Both the position numbers and the translations under genes were made by a program. A stretch of DNA of 64,000 bases from Neurospora tetraspora (Eukaryota; Ascomycota; Sordariomycetes; Sordariales; Sordariaceae), in contig NW_026944384.1 of NCBI RefSeq assembly GCF_033439725.1, forward strand, positions 1,860,001-1,924,000. The letters run 5' to 3'. Each line of letters begins with the position of its first letter. The first letter of the stretch is position 1. The notes below the pieces were generated by a model. That model did no database searches. It had not been told where the DNA came from and was given only the letters and a program-made list of their open reading frames with translations. Positions 22,081 through 35,067 of this stretch are shown here, piece after piece.

Positions 22081-25000
22081 GCTATCAAGCTATAAGCATG
22101 TCTTTTGAGCATGAGTTGGGTGTGGGAGAGACGAATGAAGATGAACTAGACGGTCAAAAAATGCGAACGAACGTTGGGTTCGAGATGGGGGAACAAGAAC
22201 GGGATTGGATGGGGATGGGGATGGGGATTCAACGAAAGCGAACGACAGGAACAGCCCAAGCATGCGGTTCAGCGCGCGCGCGAGCTGGATGGGGATCGAC
22301 AGTACCGATACAGCCAAGTCACGTTCCCCGTCGCTCCCGTCCCCCCATCTCGTCCCCTTCCGCCGCCCAGGAGTTGACCGATTCGCTTGAGCCGGTCGTG
22401 GAAACCGGGCCGATCTAGCTGAGGAGAGTTGTGTGTTGACACGATGGACGTTGCTTCGGGCCGCGCAATAGCAACTTCTCTTCGAGGCAAAACGGAACGA
22501 TTTAGGTTGGATATGAGGAATGTACGAGCGAGGGTTCCCGGTGAAGAGACATCAACCGGAAACTGACGAGTGGCTTGGGCGCAGCGCAATCGCATATATA
22601 TACCCCAGATCTGTATAGCGAATGGGAATTTTTTTGAACACTCAAAGTCACTCCACCTGAACCTGAACCTGAACCCGAAAGCCTGAAATGGGTGTTGTCT
22701 GACGTTGTCTGACGTTGTTTGGTGATGTTAATGGGACCGAGCATGTCGCATGTGAACGTGCTGAATACAATCTTTTCCTGGTATCTGTGATATAGATTTA
22801 GTATTTATCATTGTCATTGCATCTGTTGCGACTGCTGCATCTGCATCCGTTACTTACGCTAACATCGACATCTACATATGTATATATATCTGTATCTATC
22901 CGTGTATGCATCTGTAGCTGTATCTGCATCCAGTCTGTATCTGTATCTCGGATGTACATACATACAGTTTGTCTCCCACTCCGTCAGTTGTGCGTGCAGG
23001 CGTGCAGGCATAGGTACCGAGTTCAAGGAACCTCAGGTCGCTTTCGTAAACGACCGTTCGGATTGGTGATCTTCAACCCACTCAATTGTGTTTACTCGTC
23101 TGGATTAAACTCGTCCACCCCCCTCGCCGAAAACGAGGGTCGGGAATGTTAGGTACGATGCAACAGACCTTGATTCGCGACTGCGTATTTACAGTAATCA
23201 TGCACGCCGAGGAGGCGTACCTATCTTTCAATGAAATTTAGGGTAATTGCTCCCCGACCCTCGCCAAGAGACGCTTCTAGTCCCGACGAGTAGTTAGGAG
23301 TGGTACCTCATGCAAGATCTCTCAATATCCTCAACCGCTTGGGTAGGGCGTTAGGTCTTGTATAGTTCAAAGCCGATTAAGGAAGGGCATGGACGAGAGG
23401 AGTGTCTAGATGTGAATGGTTGGTTGGTTTAGGTAACTGGACAGCATTAGACTGCGGAAATTTCACCACCTTGTCTGAAGCATGTTATCACGAACCTTCT
23501 TCGTTCGGTGACGATGGTGTTCCATGTTGTTGTTGAAGTATAAAGTGCGGCTCTGAGAAGGCTCTTTTCTGTCAACCATTGCACATCTTCAAATAGGGAG
23601 GGTGTAATTCCACTTCTGAAACGCGATATCATGGGAATTGTTGCGTGTTTAGATGAAGTTCACGATACGGCCGAGTCTTTTGGGTGGTTGTATATTCTTT
23701 TCAAGCGCAGAAATCCCACCATAAGCAGTTGCACGTCCTTCGTGAACTGCACAAGCTCTTTACACATATGCAACAGAATCGATACTTTCTTAAAAAAAAA
23801 CCTTTTTTTTTCACTTGCCTAGGATATCGCGCTGAGGCCCCAGTAACGTTACCTTACCACGCAAACTCACATCACTCTTCACATGTTGGATGTTTTCCAC
23901 GTTTGGTCAGATAAATCAAGGTGAAGCTCAAGGTGAAGTTCATGGTTAGGCCATGTTCGCGGTCAAGGTCAAGCCCCCCTGCTTTTAACCATGCCTGTGC
24001 GGCTGTTTCTTCCTGTCCTCCTCGATGCCCCGACGTCTGATTTCAGAATTTGTGAACCCCGGTGAATGTACCCCGGTGAGTGTTCCCCGGTAAGTGTACC
24101 ACGGTGAGTGAGTGTACCCCGGTGAGTGTCCCCCGACGCCGGTGAGTTTCACCTAGCAAAAGGGTAGAAGTGAAACAACCGCCAGTACAGCCAAACTTGG
24201 TTTGAGCTTGCCTGCCTGCCAGGTTCAGCTGATTGTCTGAGCACTGATGACCGAAGCGGAAGAAACCGAACCGCAAATGTTTTGGAATGCTGTTGACTAG
24301 AATCTTTTATAGTGCTGTTCGATTGTTTGTTCACATTCAGGTCGATCTGAGACTCCCTCTTGCGCGGGGAGCTGTTCCGGACATTGATATTGGACTGGAG
24401 CTTTGCGCCAGCCGAGGGATATACCTAGCACCAACCGCACCAGCCGCTCCGTATCGCACCGCATCGCGCCAAAATGAGAGGTCAAGGGCACAAAGGCGCG
24501 GAAAAGAGAGGAACAGCGGTTACGCGCGTTTGAGAGGTACTTGCTTGTACTTGTCGTGATAGCTAGAGAGATGTAAGAGACGGTTTCTCGTGCAGCTGGC
24601 CCGTGGGTTAGTAACCATCCGCACTGGTGGGCGGATGATGGCAATCATGGCCCATGGGGTTACGGGCTCGGCACACGCGGCGAAGATTTTGCGTGACGGT
24701 GATATACGAATGGAACGTGTGACAAGAAAGGGCGTACGAGTATATGTCGGTTGGTAAAGTGTGCTGTATTGGCCGTTATTCTTTCTTGGAGGAGCTGTGG
24801 GTGAGTCATGATTGCTTGAGCTAGGTTGACACGATATGCCGATTTGGAGATGTTGTATGTTTGGTGTCCAAGAAAAGATCCAATGAGGCAGTTTGGACAA
24901 AGGTATAAAATCCGGACTGCCTAAATGGGCTTTGGCTGTCACCACGACCACAACTGTTTGCCGTCAAATTCCCTGTAAAATTTCTGCTTCCGTCAAACCT

Positions 25001-28000
25001 TCCGAAGATGAAGTGTACCTGGACAAGCTGGAGTTAATGATGAGCAACGTCCGAGTAATTTTGGGCAAAATGTTGATGTACACAGAGCCTGAGAAGCCTG
25101 TAATGGATAGTCATACCACTTGGCAACTATAAGAGACAACCGGTAGTTCGACGCTCTGCTGACGTCTGGCCGGCAAAGATCGAGATCTCGTTTTCTGTCG
25201 AGTACCTGATCATCTTTAGATCTCCGTCTTACGTAGAGCCTCTGCACACCGCAAGTTGAAACTGGCGCCGGATCTTGAGCGCAAACAGGCGCGGCGGCAA
25301 GGCAGGCTGCTCTGACAAGATGATAGTCGGGGCATTATTTGCTTGCCCTGCCAACCTGGAAAAGGTGCTTGGCCGTCGGTCCCGTCAACACGTGTAGTCC
25401 AGGGTTTGATATGACGTCTCCTTGCGCAAGACATCAGATACGGGCACGTAGCATAGTGCAGAAATAAAATAACCTCGTTTCGACATGGTTCCAAATTGCT
25501 TGGCGTCCATCCCAGGTCAGCGGAAAATCCGGGGTAATATAAGGAAAAGGGGGGAAATGAACGGTAGGGTGCCGGAAAGGAGCCCCGACAGCCGAACTAG
25601 TGTTAGTATGGGGGTTACAGTAGGTTGTTAGGCGTAACAGCTGCAGGAGCCCTTCCGTGGAAAAGTCGCATGGCTTCCAGGGAAAAGGGTACCTTGAGGT
25701 GTGGTTTGATGGCACTGATGAGGTTACCTCTACCTTGACACCACTATAGGCGAAGATCCGAGTTCCAGAAGGTTTCTTGAAACGGAATCAGCCACGGATC
25801 AGAGCTAAAATAGAGACATGGTCAAACACCGGTGACGGTGGGTAAAGGGAGGATGGTGGTGTTGAGGTTAAAGGGTGTCCCGATATTTGTTTCTCCATTA
25901 AGCACTCTTACAGCCACTTGGCTATACGGAAGGGTTTGCACTTGACCCGTCCGTTGTCGCAAACATTTGGAGAGGCAAGCAGCGGAAGACAATATCCTGA
26001 ATTGGACGGCCACCTTGTTGGACGGCAATACGGAATAGTGCCTATACAGTCTCCCAGGGCGTATAGACACTGCGAGACTGGCAGTGACAACACAGACATG
26101 GAAGCATCCAGCATTGCCCTGGCGGTGTGGGAAGGATTGTTAACAATGCGATAAAGGCATGGTGGACTATGGCTGCGACCATGGCTGGCAGGCTATGGTT
26201 GTTTTGCCGCCCTCGCAAGAAGTAACCGATGCTTATACAGCGCCGCTCGTGCCAAACTCGGGGCCAAAATTCCTATCATTGGCATTGATCGGGACTATTC
26301 CCGGTAATGTTGGTCAGGACTCGGATTGGAAAACGCCGGGGTAGGGAGCCATAGGTGGACGGCGCCGTGACACCAAATCTCTCATGGAAAGAAAACTGGG
26401 TTCCGAAGGTAGCCATTGCGACGTGAGACTGGTCTCTGAAGGACGGATCCAATGGCAGATAGATCTCTGCTTTTTCTGATGACTGTGCGACCTTGGAGTT
26501 TGGGCGTGTTGAGCCGTGTGAGGGCACAAGTGTCATCAAAGAGCTGACGGGAGAGTCTTGTGTGTCGTTGAGGTGAAGTTGTTGTTCAGGTTAGAGTTGG
26601 CTGCACCCCACAAAAGAGTTTACTATGTAGGTGAGCCACTGTACGTACCTGCCTAACAGCGGGCCAGGCCCCCTAAAATGATGCACGAAAAGTGGAAACG
26701 TGGGAGCCCCACGGGGGACCCCCCAACTTCGGACAACAGCCCGAGTCTAGCCCCAACCCCAACCCCGGCCCGTCCTGTCGCGCTGAATGCTGCTGCCAGA
26801 TGCACGACTGACTGCGACTGGCCAACTTCTCTTTCGCATCCAGTCGCACGGCCACTGCCCAGTCCACACTTCATCCTGTTTATCTTTCCCGTCTGGTCTA
26901 ACATGTCATTCATGAGCTGCAAATCCACGACTGATGCGTTTGCGCGACTCCAACGATCAACCAATGCCAACCAGGTCCCGCCGTGTTCCCCCAGCTGTGG
27001 TGCCAACTGTCCGATTCAGATTGCCGTCTCGTCTTTTTTGCGCCTCTGATGATCAGTGAGCGAGTGTTTCTACCGAAGCTTCCGTTACGCAGCTGTTCTG
27101 GTGAGTCTGTGCTTGTCTGGGTCCTGCCCCGGGACCGGGACCGTGCTGTCAGAATTCAAGATGAATCGGACCATGATGAGCTCAACCAGGGACGGCCTGG
27201 TCGGTCGGTGACTGAGTGTCGACATCCCTTTCCCGATGCCGCAATGTCGCAGGTACCGTAAATTGTACACTTCCTTCAGTTGGACATGTCACTGCGGCCA
27301 GCATCAGCATTCCTTTCAGCCTGCTGCTGAGCTCGCTATCGATCTCATCGTCCATCGGTCAAGCACCATGTATTCACCTTGTGCATGCCACCATCAGCGA
27401 TACATATGGAAACCGACTTCTATGTATATGCTGGTGCCATTCATGGACATATTTCCGCAGGGAGGAGTGCTCAAAGTGCCCGAAAAGGCCCGTATCAAGG
27501 TGGACAAGCACGGTTTGCTTTTTCCTCCATGTCTACTCCCGTGCACGTCTCTTGGACGGTCCGTTTCGTCCCTTTGCCGTTGAAGAACCTTTCTTATTGC
27601 GGCCATTCATGCCGCCCCAGCTAATAAGAGATAAGACACATTTCGGATGTCAGAGTGCCAAAATGTTTCTGGTGACTTACAAGTACCTTTGAACCTCCCG
27701 TCCTTCCCCAGATTTGCTTTCCCCCAGATCCCAGTTCCCAGTCAGTCCAGTCCCCACTGCCCTACCTGACCGTTCCCGTCTCTCCTTCCCTCCATCAAAC
27801 CTGCCATCTCTTTCCCCAACGGCAAGTTCCACACCCTTCTCTGGCCGGACCCGAACTGGACCATAAAAGAATTTGTTGGTCTCAACTTTCTCCCTTCGAA
27901 CTTCCCCCCTCTCCCCGTTCACGGCACCGACCACTCGGAAAGACCACATCGTTTGCTTGTCGGACTCTCCGTACTACAATCATCATAAAACAAGCCACGA

Positions 28001-28274
28001 ATCTCGCCCAACTCGACAATCTCGGACCAGACTACCGCCATCAAACACAGGCCACACTAGACTCGTCTCGACTTTTCGTCTATCCTCGACTTGTTCAGTT
28101 ATTAAAACCCGGCTCGGGCTCCATCACCTCCCCGTTCTCGAGACATATCTTCCCAGACACCGTCTACATATTCAAGACTTCTACAAGTACAAAACTCGAG
28201 CGTAGCGTAAGCTTCACCTTGACTGCTTCCCTCACACAGATCACTTGGCTAACTCCGGTCAGACTTCTTTCACA
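22081..28274. other. 6.2-kb gene-poor region
   Basis: No frame here has a recognisable domain, and none combines with neighbours through good splice signals. Notable sequence: a CCTGAA repeat near 22656-22672, a GTATCT-rich stretch at about 22870-22950, the GTGAGTGT minisatellite at 24057-24153, and a C/T-rich leader-like stretch at 27700-28270 feeding the small gene downstream. Non-coding transcripts or long UTRs are possible but not shown. Confidence 0.5.
24057..24153. repeat. CCCCGGTGAGTGT minisatellite
   Basis: About six imperfect copies of a 13-14 bp unit. Each copy holds GGTGAGTG or GGTAAGTG, an excellent 5' splice-site consensus on the plus strand. Confidence 0.8.
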
Positions 28275-28505
28275 ATGCCTTCCCAAATCGCACAGCCTAC
28301 CCCCATCTCGGTTCCTCGCCCGAACCTCGGCGTCATGACCTCGCAAGATCTTTTCGCGACTGTCAATGCTTCCTTCAGCAAGAACACCCAGCCGTCAACA
28401 CCCAGTCACACCATCCAAGAGCACGACTACTCGGTGCCAGCTCCTCCTCCTCCAAGCCCCGTCAGCTTCCGGGATCATCATTGGCCATCCACCGTCCGCC
28501 GTTAA
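28275..28505 (+). CDS. Possible small hypothetical protein (76 aa)
   Basis: ATG at 28275 in context TTTCACAATGCC, stop TAA at 28503-28505. Upstream lies a 500-bp C/T-rich leader with a TATAAAA-like sequence near 27863, the layout of an expressed fungal gene. The protein is Pro/Ser-rich (IAQPTPISVPRPNL) with a short helix-prone middle (TSQDLFATVNASF) and a PPPPSPVS motif. No family is recognised and it is predicted disordered. A possible splice donor overlaps the stop region, so the true C-terminus could be longer. Confidence 0.45.
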   Translation: MPSQIAQPTPISVPRPNLGVMTSQDLFATVNASFSKNTQPSTPSHTIQEHDYSVPAPPPPSPVSFRDHHWPSTVRR

Positions 28506-30060
28506 GTCAGCTCCGGCTGTTCTTTTCTTGGGTCGCGGGTCGAGCACCAGAGCTTGTCTCATTTCAAGGGAGGCCGCATAGGCCGTAATCGGGAGGCTCT
28601 TGTACACATACACTGTATCACTTCATCACCGTCTTCGTCGCACCAGCAAGCAAGCATTCTTATTTCGTCAAGGTCGAAAGCTTCTCAGCGAGAGAACCTT
28701 TGTTGTTGTCTTTTTCTTTTTTCCACGGTACATGGGCAACACAAAAATCACTTGGAGTCACGGCGGGGATGTAATGGAGTAATGGGAATGGGCGCACACA
28801 AAAATGGTTGAGGAAAGGCCTTCGTCGTCTTTGGTTCTTCGGTTACGAAACATCCTTATTACATCGCACACAAAAATTCTCGCGAGGATAATGGTCCTTC
28901 ATGGCGGACAAATACAAGCTGTGTTTTAGTCTAATACTACAAAACGTACCTCAGTTCGACTTCTTCAGCCCCAGGCAACTTACTGATGTGACATGATGTT
29001 TTGGTTTCCCCGGCAACAAAAGATTAACCCGTCACTCAGATATGACGCCAGAACCATAGGTGATCGTCTCTTTTGTTCTCTGCCGTCCCCAACAAAAAGC
29101 TCTGTAATACTGCATCAGAACTGACTGATCGCTTCCACCAGTTGTTGTCACTAACAATATTATTGGACAACTAAGACCAACTACATCGGCATGCACCCCA
29201 ATGACATCCCAAAGACCTCATGTCTCGGTTCTCAGTCGTCTAGACCAAAGACCCTTTATCACAAAACCAATATTTCAGCCTTTGACGATTGGTCTTATGT
29301 TATCAGCACTAACAACGACTAACCATACATCTTCTACCACTCCATCTCGCTTTGTTTTTGGGTTGCAAAACAAGGGTACACCACTGTCATCATCACAAAC
29401 ATGACGTCCAAAAACGATTGGTCTGTTGCTATAAACACTAAAAACACTACCACAAAACTTAGTTCCCCCCACCGACTAAACAATAATCAGAAACTTCCAG
29501 ATTGCCAGACAAAGTCAGAACGGAACAGCCTTACTTCCGCTTCACCAAGCAGATCGATTCGCGATTCGCGTAGTATACGTAATCTTGCTCACAATACGAA
29601 CTCCCCCTTCGTCGATCCAGTCTCGCCAGTAAACTGTGGACCCTGCTCTCGGAGAAATCAGGAACTCTCGAAACAAGCAGATCGGTTCGAGAACTTGTCC
29701 TCCTGTCGTCCACTTGCTCGCTACAGTTCCAAATATAGAAGGCCCGATGATCTTTATGGATCCCCGAACGGCTTGAGTGGCAAACAAATCCGGGGATGTT
29801 GGTTTTGGCGTTGTTGTTAACGACCCCCACAAAGCGCCGAGGCGCCCTAAAAGGGGACCCGGTGGTCCCCTAAAAATCCACTTTCTGCAGCTGTCACTGA
29901 GTCCCGCCAAGGGTCCAAGGGGGTTGCAGTAGCAGCGCATGAGTTGACGGAGCGACAGGGCAGGACCAGGGGCCGCTGGGCGGTGCACTTACTCCACTAT
30001 TTTCCCCGGATGTTGTTATCGGGTGCCGTCCGGACTTCCGTGGATTAACCAGTTCGAATG

Positions 30061-30083
30061 ACCGACGGACGGACGGACGGACG
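30061..30083. repeat. (GGAC)n microsatellite
   Basis: Five near-perfect GGAC units. Confidence 0.8.
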
Positions 30084-31306
30084 GGCCCCGAACGGAAGGA
30101 CTGCGGTGAGGTGATGGGAGAATGAATGGGATATGGGACGCCGAAATAAGACACCGGCAAGACAACCTCAAGATCAGATGGACGGGACGGACGGGGTCCG
30201 CGCGGACTGTGGATGGATGGATGATGGGTGGTGGATGGATGAAGTGAGACTGAGGCTGTTTGGACACAAACGCAATACATCACACCTGTTCATGGAGAGA
30301 ACTCTGTGATAATGCTAATGGGATATGGAATGGCAAATCATGCCTCTAGCTGGCGTCGACAAAACACTTAACCCAGTAAGACCATCCGTCGTCATCCTCA
30401 AATCCTGACCGTTCTTCGTTTGTGATCCAATCGGCACTATCAATTGACATGTGTCTAGCATACATAGTCTTTCAGAAGGTTGAGTTAGAAAAGTCATAAT
30501 TGATCGTTACACGATACCGAAGGGAAAGACACAGAGTTAACTTCATCTGTGATAACTGGATCACAGGGAGCAAAACATCCGGACAAGCTACCTACCCTCG
30601 AATCACTTACATCCCGTGAAACCAAAAAGCCACACCAATATCAATGAAACTTCCAGAAGCCTGCCACTTCACTTCTACACCAGAAAGAAGAAGCCTTTTC
30701 ATGCAACTCTAGCTCGATCGGTATCAACAACACCAAGCCATATGGCCCGCCGGCTACTTTTCCAGCAATTTTCAAACCGCTTCTGCGTAGATGTAGGTAT
30801 TCTGTATCAATGCCGTGTAACTCCCCAACCCACCTCTACTTACCCCAAGGTATCACAAACTCAGGCACCAACCGCGCACCAACCGGCGTATGTCCTCACC
30901 TTGAAACACTTCATTACCGACGCCATACGGCGCCATACGGGCTCTCAGCCGTCCGACACGCGTCAACACGAGAAACAAAGTGATTCACTGATTCACTGGC
31001 TGTGACATGGCCGACTCGTCGAGTGTATGTACTCCGCGAGTGTACGACGTCAGATTCAAGGTTCTGGTACGGGAAGATCCGAGATACCATAAACCTGCCT
31101 TGATCTACGTCGTCTGTACCCTGGGGAGCCAGCCTGGATTGGGATAGAAGTGAGACCAGAGTCAAGTGAGGTAGATGACCACCGGAAATGGACAGGAGGG
31201 TAAGTAAGTCCTGGTAGGTCTACCCGACCAACGGAGGAGGCCACTGTTTCGGAGTTGAGGACTTGAGAGAAACTGGTGTTACACCGCGGCGATGGAAGAA
31301 GTGTAG

Positions 31307-31361
31307 AAGGAGCCTGGAAGGAGCCTGGAAGGAGCCTGGAAGGAGCCTGGAAGGAACCTGG
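31307..31361. repeat. 11-bp minisatellite (AAGGAGCCTGG)x5
   Basis: Five head-to-tail copies, the last with one G-to-A change. As 11 is not a multiple of 3, the repeat cycles through all frames and does not support a coding function. Confidence 0.85.
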
Positions 31362-32100
31362 AAGGGGTATGGAAGCATCGAAGAAGGGAGTGGAAGTATG
31401 TACCGAACCCGGGCACTCCTATATCCCATCCCGTTCCTGGATGAGCTGGTATTATGTGGCATCTTTCCCGGTCGGTACCTGCATTGACAACTCTTGAGAC
31501 ACATGCGAAGCTGATATTAGGTCAGTCTTGAGGTGAGCATGAATTTATAAGCGCCCGAAGAGAACTATGATTCGCCATGTATTCGCTCCTCCAGGTACAC
31601 ACTTCATCGCTCCCTACACCACTTCCCAGACAAAACCTCACTACTCCCCGTCTAAAAAAAGCACCCCGTCAGTCCATGTCCCCCAACATCCACCTCAGTT
31701 TTTCTCCCTACATAAGGTAGTCTGTTTACGAGCGAGGCTTGAGAACTGAGTGATCCAGCTGACGAAGTCCCTCCAGACTCCTGTAGGTTGTGAATCCAAA
31801 CGCCATGAGAACTAACTTGAAACCAAGAGTTTCTGATGCCGTACTTGAATTTCGACGCTGTTCTGACTGACTCTGGTTCGCTTGCATATGAGATTTGGAA
31901 GTTGGTGCCTCGCCAGCTTCGGCATCATCACCCGCGCGCACAGCAACAAACGGTAGGACAGAGCTTTTCGTCGTAAAGCAATAAAAAAAAAGGGGGTAAT
32001 GGAACAATGATCCCGCGGTTCAAAGGGGAGGGGAGGAGAGAAGGGGGCTATTGACAGCCCGACCCAAATCGGGCATTCCCTTTGAAAATCGAGTTTCGAG

Positions 32101-32187
32101 TGCTGCCGCCGGGAATCGAACGGGTAGGCTTGGGCCTGTGAGTCTGGCCTGTTGCAATGCTTCGTTGAACCGCTTGACCATATGTCC
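32101..32187 (-). pseudogene. tRNA-like relic
   Basis: On the minus strand a B-box-like CCGTTCGATTCCCGG follows an A-box-like TATGGTCAAGCGGTT at a spacing suited to a class II (Leu/Ser-type) tRNA or an intron-containing one. However, the T stem does not pair fully and the 5' sequence does not complement the 3' CGGCAGC acceptor strand. I read it as a decayed tRNA gene rather than a working one. Confidence 0.35.
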
Positions 32188-32808
32188 CATTCGGAGACGT
32201 TGGAAGATGGGGTGAAAGAGGTAGTATATAGACCTGTGGGGCTGGTGGTAGCCTGGCGATGGGTTGCCGGGCCACCGGGCAATGGAAAAGCGTAAAAAGG
32301 GAAGGAGCAGGAACGTTGGTAACTGGCTTGGAGTCTTACATGTCTGGATGTAAGACAGTCTGCTTTGGCTACGGTTTGGACTGTTTCTTCGAAGCAACAA
32401 TAAGCCTGCTCTTGAAAAATGATCGCCATGATTCTGTCCGCGTTAGGGATACCATCTTTGTGGTATATAATAGCTTCGGTGGCATGCAATCCGATCTCCT
32501 GGCTTCAGAACTGGTGGAATTTTCCCGTGTTCTCTGCTTTATACATAGGGAAGTTTGGCATCCCACACTTGTATTCATTTGAACCGGCTCGCACTCTTGG
32601 GTTGCCAGAATCGCAACATTGTAGTTGAGGTTCGATGTAATATCAAAGGGGCGAACAAGCGTATGGGGCTTTGCGTCCGAACATGAATCATATGTAACAT
32701 TTCTATCTCCAAATTATCCCCTTCGCCGTTCAAGCGTTGGGAGATGAAAGGATGACACAATTTTGAGCAAGAAAGAAGATAGCCTTTCTGTTTCTGGTGG
32801 TATTAATC

Positions 32809-33969
32809 CTATTCCTCAATGGGAGCGTCTCTCGTCAGGTCTACGACTTTGTAGACCTGACGATTACCAAGTTTGTACGCTTCCCTCGCTGTTTCCGCCC
32901 AAAGTCTTGTCTGAGCCTCGGGTCCCAAGCCAGCCATATGGCATGTCATCTCCACCACTCTGCGCCACTTCTTCCAGGCTTCATCACCAACACCTAGAGT
33001 GCACACTGGCCAGTCGCTGCCAAACATAATGCGTTCGGGCCCAAAGGCGGCTATCACCACGGCAAGCCAGGGAAGGATAGCAGAGAGAATTTCCTCGGCC
33101 GGGCGAGCCCTCAACCACTCGGGCATCTCGCTGAAGCAGCCGCTTAGTTTCATGTAGGTACGGTCGCACTTGCTGAGAGTGAACATGGCGGTGCGCCAGG
33201 CGATGTATGAGGGATCCGTTTGTACGTTGACGATGGTTAGATCTGGCTTGCAAAGGTGGTCTGAGATGATGGCCATCAGTTAGCATTCGGTCCCATTTTA
33301 GATGTGCTGGATTGCGAACTTACTCAAGATGAAGACCACCTTGTCTTCCTCGTTTTCCACGCCGTCGTGTGCACGATCGATCATCTCTACCGCCTCCTCC
33401 AGCTGGATCCTCCCTCTTTTGTGCTGGTCGACACCCAGGTCGAAGACAAACTTCTTCCTGCCAAGCAGCTTCAGGCCCTCGATAAAATCGTCACTTAGCG
33501 CTGTTCCGTTGGGCTTATCCTGCAACAGGTAGCGGAAACCCTTCACCTTGGCCCATGTTTCAGGCCCGGCTTCCTTTTCCGCAGCAGCAAGATACTTTTC
33601 CAGCTCTGCAGTACCCAACACAACAGGCGCCCATGGCACAATTCCAAGGCAGTCGCGGCCATCCTCAGCCGTGTGACCCTCGCCTGGGTTCGGCTGGCCG
33701 GTTACGATGCGGCGGAGCCATGCAATTTCTTGTAGTGGATAAGTCCAATCTTTGGCATTGTCGTTTTTGCGGTCAACCTCGATGAAGACGAAGCCCTGAA
33801 GATTGCCAGGCGCACCGGTGGCGGTCTGATATTCCTGGATGGAGTGCTGTTTGGCGAGATGGCTTCCTTCAGCGAGAGCGTACCACTGGTGGGTTTCTAC
33901 CTCGGACTGGGGGTAAAGGTGAATATGGGAGTCGATGATGGGCACGGAGACGGCGGGAGAGGATGCCAT
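32809..33969 (-). CDS. Amidohydrolase family 2 (TIM-barrel metal hydrolase)
   Basis: Two exons on the minus strand, 33969-33324 and 33260-32809, 365 aa. The 63-bp intron (GTAAGT, CTAAC branch, CAG) restores VFILNHLCKPDL. The N-terminal DSHIHLYP gives the metal-binding HxH (His15, His17); a further His follows the splice (NHL), and GSDWPV near residue 298 supplies the conserved late Asp. This is the COG3618 type of amidohydrolase, which includes L-fuconolactonase and 2-pyrone-4,6-dicarboxylate lactonase; these open lactone rings of sugar acids or aromatic breakdown products. The actual substrate is not visible. No targeting signal, so probably cytosolic. It is divergent from RPA1 with about 1.1 kb between them. 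Confidence 0.88.
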
Positions 33970-35067
33970 CTTGATCAGGTCGTTGTCGGGCTTGATGTTG
34001 GTAGAGTGACAGAAAAGTTTGGCAAGGAAGTAGGCTTCAGTAACAGCACAGTTAGAGGAAGAGAGGAAGACAAGCGAACAATTTCAGAGATGGCAGTAGA
34101 GGTTAAGGTCAGAATGGAATATGAAGGTCGAAGCGGTGTACCGTTCTGCAGGCAAACCAAAGTTGAACACAGTCGTATGAACGGGACTCAGCTGAGGCAA
34201 CGGGGGGGCTCCCAATCGAGCCTTCTCCTTCTTATACTTTCCATCCGATATTAGCATTGGCAGGCACGCGGTACAGTACGAGGAGAGCACCTCGATGGTC
34301 AGGAGGGGGTGGGAGATGGGATCGACACGACACTCAGCCTGGAACCACGACGAGGTGGGGTATGGCATGGTTGTAGCCCAGCAAAGGGCAGGCCCAAGAC
34401 GGGACAATTCACACCGAAAGATACGATAATACGGTTCCTGATCAAGAGTGGTTACCCCCATCTCCGGCTTCCACTTCTTTGACCTCGAGTCCTTTTCCCT
34501 TTCGTCTTCCTACAGCACTGTAGGAAAAGTGCCCACGTCGTGTACAGTCATCACATGGCTGTGTGAATAAAGACATGTTAGTTCTAGCTCTCAGGTGGGG
34601 TTTGATGTGGAGATATGGGGTTGGTTTCAACTGCCATGCTTGTCAAAATCGCTTGGCAGCAACACTCCCGTCAGCACACAGTTCACGCTGCGTGATTGAC
34701 GCCTTCTTCGTTTGTACAGGGTACGCGGCAGGCAGAGGGGTCCCCAGCAGCAATACAGTACAGGTACCAAACGCCGACCCAAGGCGCTGTAGTGTACTGG
34801 GGCCCTCCGCACGGACCCTGGATGCCTAGCAATTAAACTCTTGCCCCTCGACGCGCTACCAAACGCGTCGCTTCTACAATCCATTGTTGCCGTGAATTTC
34901 CCCTCCAGACCACCATCATCACTCGAGCACTCAATCCATCCGTATCTCGTCGGATCCTTCCCGACTTCTGCACCCAGTCATTACATCTTCGAATACGACT
35001 CACGCACAAATCAACCTCAAAAACAACATCGAGAACGTCCGCGGGCTTTGCGCCAACACTACACAAG
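33970..35067. promoter_or_regulatory. Divergent promoter region of amidohydrolase and RPA1
   Basis: 1.1 kb between two start codons pointing outwards. The RPA1-proximal part carries two MCB-like boxes (34851-34856 and 34863-34868). Confidence 0.5.
34851..34868 (+). promoter_or_regulatory. Paired MCB-like boxes upstream of RPA1
   Basis: ACGCGC at 34851 and ACGCGT at 34863, about 200 bp before the RPA1 ATG. ACGCGT is the core bound by the fungal MBF (Mbp1/Swi6-type) factor that drives G1/S genes, including replication genes. The six-base core also occurs elsewhere in the window by chance, so the gene context carries the weight. Confidence 0.45.

Larger units (their letters stand above)
28506..32100. 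other. Gene-poor region with simple repeats
   Basis: Nothing supported as a gene. Contains a GGAC tetranucleotide tract (30061-30083), GGAT-rich sequence (about 30212-30242) and an 11-bp minisatellite (31307-31361). Frames of 100-150 codons are present without domains. Confidence 0.5.

Noticed and set aside
31307-31361. Minisatellite as a CRISPR-like array
   Set aside because: Head-to-tail units with no spacers, in a eukaryotic genome.
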